Source: Lamellibrachia columna (lineage: Eukaryota; Annelida; Polychaeta; Sabellida; Siboglinidae). From it: a stretch of DNA of 64,000 nucleotides. Both the position numbers and the translations under genes were made by a program. The DNA lies in contig OY759270.1 in assembly GCA_963662155.1 (NCBI GenBank), positions 55,358,874-55,422,873 of the forward strand, written 5' to 3'. This document shows positions 57,945 through 64,000 of the stretch, in pieces (position 1 is the stretch's first letter; every line of letters begins with the position of its first letter). The notes under the pieces were generated by a model that saw only the letters and a list, made by a program, of their open reading frames with translations, ran no database searches and was not told the origin of the DNA.

Positions 57945-59335
57945 ACTTAAGTAAGCTAAATGTTAAAGTACTTCATTAAGCTAAATGTTAAAGTACTTAA
58001 GTAAGCTAAATGTTAAAGTACTTAAGTAAGCAAAATGTTAAAGTACTTAAGTAAGCTAAATGTTAAAGTACTTAAGTAAGTTAAATGTTAAAGTACTTAA
58101 GTAAGCTAAATGTTAAAGTACTTAAGTAAGCTAAATATTAAATGTTAAAGTACTTAAGTAAGCTAAATATAAAATGTTAAAGTACTTAAGTAAGCTAAAT
58201 GTTAAAGTACTTAAGTAAGCTAAATGTTAAAGTACTTAAGTAAGCTAAATGTTAAAGTACTTAAGTAAGCTAAATGTTAAAGTACTTAAGTAAGCTAAAT
58301 GTTAAAGTACTTAAGTAAGCTAAATGTTAAAGTACTTAAGTAAGCTAAATGTTAAAGTACTTAAGTAAGCTAAATGTTAAAGTACTTAAGTAAGCTAAAT
58401 GTTAAAGTACTTAAGTAAGCTAAATGTTAAAGTACTTAAGTAAGCTAAATGTTAAAGTACTTAAGTAAGCTAAATGTTAAAGTACTTAAGTAAGCTAAAT
58501 GTTAAAGTACTTAAGTAAGCTAAATGTTAAAGTACTTAAGTAAGCTAAATGTTAACGTACTTAAGTAAGCTAAATGTTAAAGTACTTAAGTAAGCTAAAT
58601 GTTAAAGTACTTAAGTAAGCTAAATGTTAAAGTACTTAAGTAAGCTAAATGTTCAATGTTAAAGTACTTAAGTAAGCTAAATGTTAAATGTTAAAGTATT
58701 TAAGTAAGCTAAATGTTAAATGTTAAAGTACTTAAGTAAACTAAATGTTAAAGTACTTAAGTAAGCTAAATGTTAAATGTTAAAGTACTTAAGTAAGCTA
58801 AATGTTAAAGTACTTAAGTAAGCTAAATGTTAAATGTTAAAGTACTTAAGTAAGCTAAATGTTAAAGTACTTAAGTAAGCTAAATGTTAAATGTTAAAAT
58901 ACTTAAGTAAGCTAAATGTTAAATGTTAAAGTACTTAAGTAAGCTAAATGTTAAAGTACTTAAATAAGCTAAATTTTAAAGTACTTAAGTAAGCTAAATG
59001 TTAAAGTACTTAAGTAAGCTAAATTTTAAAGTACTTAAGTAAGCTAAATGTTAAAGTACTTAAGTAAGCTAAATGTTAAAGTACTTAAGTAAGCTAAATG
59101 TTAAAGTACTTAAGTAAGTTAAATGTTAAAGTACTTAAGTAAGCTAAATGTTAAAGTACTTAAGTAAGCTAAATGTTAAAGTACTTAAGTAAGCTAAATG
59201 TTAAAGTACTTAAGTGAGCTAAATGTTAAAGTACTTAAGTGAGCTAAATGTTAAAGTACTTAAGTAAGCTAAATGTTAAAGTACTTAAGTAAGCTAAATG
59301 TTAAATGTTAAAGTAATTAAGTAAGCTTAATGAAC
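57945..59335. repeat. 25-bp array (GTTAAAGTACTTAAGTAAGC TAAAT)
   Basis: About 53 units, some extended to about 31-35 bp by an extra TAAATGTTAA. Each contains the 10-bp palindrome TACTTAAGTA. Confidence 0.95.
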
Positions 59336-59663
59336 TTTGTGGAAAATAATAAAACTGGGTTGGCTGCCACGAGAGCGCCCAACAGGCCCTTAGCCAGGGA
59401 CCCGTCTGCCCGGCTAAAGACGGGCAAATGTCTTACCACGACGGGTAATATACAAGATGAGATTTTTTCATAATAAAATTGTTTGAACGGTCTTAGTGAC
59501 TCTTCGACTTAGGCTTATTGCACGCGGTTGTGATTCGACGAATGTTGTCGGCGGCAGAATAGCGAATACTGCTGATATATAAGATTATATATTTTTAAAC
59601 TAGACATCGTTGGAAAATAATGATACTGCGTTTGATCTCTGTTTATTGTAATCGTGTAAGTCA

Positions 59664-60122
59664 TTGGTTGGGAAACATGTTTCTGTGGCCTTTCTCAGTG
59701 CCTATCCATTGGCGCTCTCAACAATCCCGTCACCCGGATGTCGTGGGGCAAGTTCAAAATGGCACCAGTTCACAACAATCGACGCCTTTTTCGTAAACGT
59801 GAATAAAAGCAGCTTTCCTGAGATTGTCCCTGAACAGTCTGAGTCAGCATCCTTTGTTACTTTGGTGGAGATCCATAATGTTGATGTGCCTGTTGCTAGT
59901 AGCCGAGACGCTACTCTGCAGTGGCCAAGCGCGATCGCGGTAAACTTGAGTCTGATTCGTGCTCCGATTCACTTGCATAACCAGCATGTAGGCCCTACTA
60001 TCGGCAGCAGTTTCCTGGTTCCTCAACTAAAGCGGCAGGCAAACCACGAACGATTAGTCTGTGTTCAGTGTAGTAAATTCATAGTTTTTTGTCCAATACT
60101 GGCAATAGCCAATCAATACTGA
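59664..60122 (+). pseudogene. Probable transposon-derived ORF remnant
   Basis: An open frame of about 150 codons with no good ATG. The core reads WHQFTTIDAFFVNVNKSSFP, then EQSESASFVTLVEIHNVDVP and VASSRDA. An N-terminal T-x-I-D-x-F-F motif followed by a Ser/Glu-rich disordered stretch is common in hAT-related transposase-like proteins. No catalytic domain is visible. Confidence 0.32.
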
Positions 60123-60460
60123 ATCTAGATGGTTGCTGTTTTTTCAAAGAAGTAATATTTCAATGTATTGCTTTCAAAACCAATTATGTTACTAAGTGCT
60201 ATATCTTACATTTACACATAATGAGCATACATTTTGTAAGGCTAGAGATAAGCTTTTTTATAGTTTGCCCATATCTTAACCCAGTTTTTATCTATTCTAT
60301 TTTTATTTGTTGTCTTGTTTTACTTTTAGTGTCAAGCAGTTGATTTTGAGTGTGATTGTAATCATATTTGTTCATATTAGGCATATTTGCATGCATGTAC
60401 TTACAGTCTTAAGATGCTTTAAAAATTACTTCCATGTTTATAAAGTTTCAAGTTATTTTT

Positions 60461-62612
60461 TCATGTGTTGGCTCTTCTTCTATTCAGTAATACTGTGTAG
60501 GTGATAACACCAACCTCTCTGCACAGCTAGTAAGTAACCTTCATGTGTTGGCTCTTCTTCTATTCAGTAATACTCTGCAGGTGATAACACCAACCTCGCT
60601 ACACAGCTAGTAAGTAACCTTCATGTGTTGGCTCTTCTTCTATTCAGTAATACTCTGCAGGTGATAACACCAACCTCGCTACACAGCTAGTAAGTAACCT
60701 TCATGTGTTGGCTCTTCTTCTATTCAGTAATACTCTGCAGGTGATAACCCCAACCTCGCTACACAGCTAGTAAGTAACCTTCATGTGTTGGCTCTTCTTC
60801 TATTCAGTAATACTCTGCAGGTGATAACCCCAACCTCGCTACACAGCTAGTAAGTAACCTTCATCTGTTGACTCTTCTTCTATTCAGTATTACTCTGCAG
60901 GTGATAACCCCAACCTCGCTGCACAGCTAGTAAGTAACCTTCATGTGTTGGCTCTTCTTCTATTCAGTAATACTGTGCAGGTGATAACCCCAACCTCGCT
61001 ACACAGCTAGTAAGTAACCTTCATCTGTTGACTCTTCTTCTATTCAGTAATACTGTGCAGGTGATAACCCCAACCTCGCTACACAGCTAGTAAGTAACCT
61101 TCATGTGTTGGCTCTTCTTCTATTCAGTAATACTGTGCAGGTGATAACCCCAACCTCGCTGCACAGCTAGTAAGTAACCTTCATGTGTTGGCTCTTCTTC
61201 TATTCAGTAATACTGTGCAGGTGATAACCCCAACCTCGCTACACAGCTAGTAAGTAACCTTCATCTGTTGACTCTTCTTCTATTCAGTAATACTGTGCAG
61301 GTGATAACCCCAACCTCGCTACACAGCTAGTAAGTAACCTTCATGTGTTGGCTCTTCTTCTATTCAGTAATACTGTGCAGGTGATAACCCCAACCTCGCT
61401 GCACAGCTAGTAAGTAACCTTCATGTGTTGGCTCTTCTTCTATTCAGTAATACTGTGCAGGTGATAACCCCAACCTCACTGCACAGCTAGTAAGTAACCT
61501 TCATGTGTTGGCTCTTCTTCTATTCAGTAATACTGTGCAGGTGATAACCCCAACCTCGCTACACAGCTAGTAAGTAACCTTCATCTGTTGACTCTTCTTC
61601 TATTCAGTAATACTGTGCAGGTGATAACCCCAACCTCGCTGCACAGCTAGTAAGTAACCTTCATGTGTTGGCTCTTCTTCTATTCAGTAATACTCTGCAG
61701 GTGATAACCCCAACCTCGCTGCACAGCTAGTAAGTAACCTTCATGTGTTGGCTCTTCTTCTATTCAGTAATACTCTGCAGGTGATAACCCCAACCTCGCT
61801 GCACAGCTAGTAAGTAACCTTCATGTGTTGGCTCTTCTTCTATTCAGTAATACTCTGCAGGTGATAACCCCAACCTCGCTGCACAGCTAGTAAGTAACCT
61901 TCATGTGTTGGCTCTTCTTCTATTCAGTAATACTCTGCAGGTGATAACCCCAACCTCGCTGCACAGCTAGTAAGTAACCTTCATCTGTTGACTCTTCTTC
62001 TATTCAGTAATACTGTGCAGGTGATAACCCCAACCTCGCTGCACAGCTAGTAAGTAACCTTCATGTGTTGGCTCTTCTTCTATTCAGTAATACTCTGCAG
62101 GTGATAACCCCAACCTCGCTGCACAGCTAGTAAGTAACCTTCATGTGTTGGCTCTTCTTCTATTCAGTCATACTGTGCAGGTGATAACCCCAACCTCGCT
62201 GCACAGCTAGTAAGTAACCTTCATGTGTTGGCTCTTCTTCTATTCAGTAATACTGTGCAGGTGATAACCCCAACCTCGCTGCACAGCTAGTAAGTAACCT
62301 TCATCTGTTGACTCTTCTTCTATTCAGTAATACTGTGCAGGTGATAACCCCAACCTCGCTGCACAGCTAGTAAGTAACCTTCATGTGTTGGCTCTTCTTC
62401 TATTCAGTAATACTCTGCAGGTGATAACCCCAACCTCGCTACACAGCTAGTAAGTAACCTTCATGTGTTGGCTCTTCTTCTATTCAGTAATACTGTGCAG
62501 GTGATAACCCCAACCTCGCTGCACAGCTAGTAAGTAACCTTCATCTGTTGACTCTTCTTCTATTCAGTAATACTGTGCAGGTGATAACCCCAACCTCGCT
62601 GCACAGCTAGTA
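60461..62612 (+). repeat. 80-bp array carrying a splice-competent 29-nt cassette
   Basis: Twenty-seven copies, exactly 80 bp apart (GTGATAAC at 60501 through 62581). Each reads TTGGCTCTTCTTCTATTCAG, TAATACTGTGCAG, GTGATAACCCCAACCTCGCT, GCACAGCTA, GTAAGTAACC. An acceptor-like tract, a 29-nt open cassette and a consensus donor are therefore repeated together. The T/G and A/G variants (CTGTTGAC, CTACACAG) recur in blocks. Confidence 0.95.
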
Positions 62613-64000
62613 AGACTCAATTGGGTCAATAATGGTTAAACCGGACTTGGTCTGCACTTGAAAAAACATAATTCGGCCATTTGACATTTGCTCAACTTGC
62701 ACTGGCTTTACCAATGCAAAAACAAAATGGGCCAATAATAGCTGTCATAGACGGGAACGGCTTCCACGGAAGCCATTCGCTCGTTTAAGGTTTTTTAGAA
62801 TGTTCAAGACTGGCAAAATTTTATTTCTGGATAAGGGCTGGCGACCAACAATGGTCTAAGTAGCAGTCTCCCTGACCCCTTTAAGTTTATCTACAGCAAA
62901 CTGATAGTCCATGTTTAGGCTATTGTAATGTCATTATACTTCAGTTTTATTATATATGTGTTGTACATTTTAGTTTATAATACATGTATAACCTTGTAAT
63001 TTATTAACACGTTACTTGAGCTGTAGATTCTCACTGTGTTGACAACTGTACTGTTTAATCTGTGGGTCAAATAAACACTTCTGATTCTGTTATGAAATCG
63101 GTTAACCTAGACTACTTTGACATATTAAGCGCGACAGGTATATAAGCTATGTCAGAAAGTGGACTAGTTTAATAAACAAGTCAAAATATGTTATATTAAG
63201 TTTGGACGCAAATGGCATGACCATATCCTATTGGCAAACATAGGAGTAGGTGTTTACAAATAGATTTTCATTAGGCGAGCAAATGTTGCCGGACTACCAT
63301 ACGTGACGTAGGTTTATCTAACAGCATGGCGCGGCCCATGAAATTAAGATGTGTGTTCAACAGGTTTTCTCCTAAACCACTGGCGTGACATTCTTAGTTA
63401 TAGTTAGTTTTAGTATCTCTTATAGGTACATAGGCCCAAAACAATTGTTTTGCTTTAATTTATTACCAACCAGATTACAGTAGTAAATGACACATTGGCT
63501 GATTATGTCATTATAAAATGTGGTTGTCATTCTATCAAATGTTTACTTCAGGTTTTTCCAGTTCTCATGTGCCACGGAAGGCAGATTAAAACATGCCACT
63601 GTGAAAAAACTTGCTGAAGTGAAATACTTGCCATAAACTGTCTTTCTCGCAATGTGAGTTCTGGTTCACATTTCCCAAGTAGACAGTAATTATCAAGTAG
63701 GTAAGAAATTATATTACAAGCATGTAATATTTAATAACCAATAAGTTGATTAAGAATGTTAGCTCAGGCGAGGAAGTAAATTAATTGGTATATGTAACAG
63801 GTTATACACGATGTTATAAGGTAGTGTGCGGAAGTAGAATATATAACACAAACTAGGTACATTAAGTTATCGAGGCCCAGTGTTTTATACAGGTATATAT
63901 AAGACTAACTAGGTATGCTAAGTTATCAAGGCCCAGAAATTTTGTGTTAAATTTTTTTTTTTCAATAAGTTTTTTTTTCTTGTGATGTTTTGTTTTTTGT
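62613..64000. other. Non-repetitive AT-rich tail, no gene recognised
   Basis: I see no splice-bounded coding segment, RNA gene or long repeat. A fragment at about 62745-62800 with ACGGGAACGGCTTCCACGGA may be old transposon sequence. Confidence 0.4.

Noticed and set aside
17950..62612. Regular spacing suggestive of CRISPR arrays
   Set aside because: Units are contiguous repeats with no unique spacers, in a eukaryotic intron context, and no cas genes are present.

Overview
The window is animal nuclear DNA: spliced genes, non-LTR retrotransposons, cut-and-paste transposon remnants and long tandem arrays. Nothing in it looks bacterial. An invertebrate, possibly a mollusc or other lophotrochozoan, is my guess; the sequence shows only that it is metazoan.

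Two host genes can be read. (1) On the minus strand at the left edge is a PCNP-like gene (PEST proteolytic signal-containing nuclear protein). Its exons lie at 2932-2679, 2037-1969 and 269-214, with a weak first-exon candidate at 4261-4213; the 3' end lies left of the window. (2) On the plus strand a very long gene runs from about 8509 to about 57.6 kb. I assembled 17 exons by splice signals and reading phase. Every junction keeps phase, and the exons sum to 4,590 nt (1,529 codons plus stop). The product is an armadillo/HEAT-like helical-repeat protein that I cannot name. Exon 13 adds an acidic stretch, an RPSSG-rich stretch and fourteen 11-residue repeats. Exons 1 and 17 are the least certain.

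Most of the remaining sequence is introns swollen by tandem arrays (unit sizes 9, 18, 20, 21, 25, 26, 27, 34, 36-41, 37, 58, 66, 80 and 87 bp). The most unusual observation is that several arrays are copies of this gene's own splice junctions. The 66-bp array copies the acceptor and first bases of exon 7. The 58-bp array copies the acceptor and first 37 bases of exon 8. The 18-bp array starts at the exon 14 donor and has GT...AG units. The 36-41-bp and 27-bp arrays copy the exon 15 acceptor and donor. The 87-bp array copies the last 41 bases and donor of exon 16. An 80-bp array past the proposed gene end carries an exon-like cassette 27 times.

Mobile elements: a full-length CR1-like LINE (38962-43984) with intact ORF1 and ORF2 is inserted into an older, internally deleted copy of the same family. 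Its two ORFs are joined by a TTTAAAC heptamer in frame directly before the ORF1 stop, which suggests -1 ribosomal frameshifting. Two other decayed LINEs lie at 16.1-17.6 kb (+) and 55.7-56.6 kb (-). Cut-and-paste elements include hAT-type copies at 9383-11208, 13101-13934 and 30373-31608, a TA-flanked inverted-repeat element at 36103-37629, and an antisense transposase fossil at about 33.7-36.0 kb.

Right of 57.6 kb there are a 25-bp array, a probable transposon-derived ORF, the 80-bp array and about 1.4 kb with no recognisable feature.
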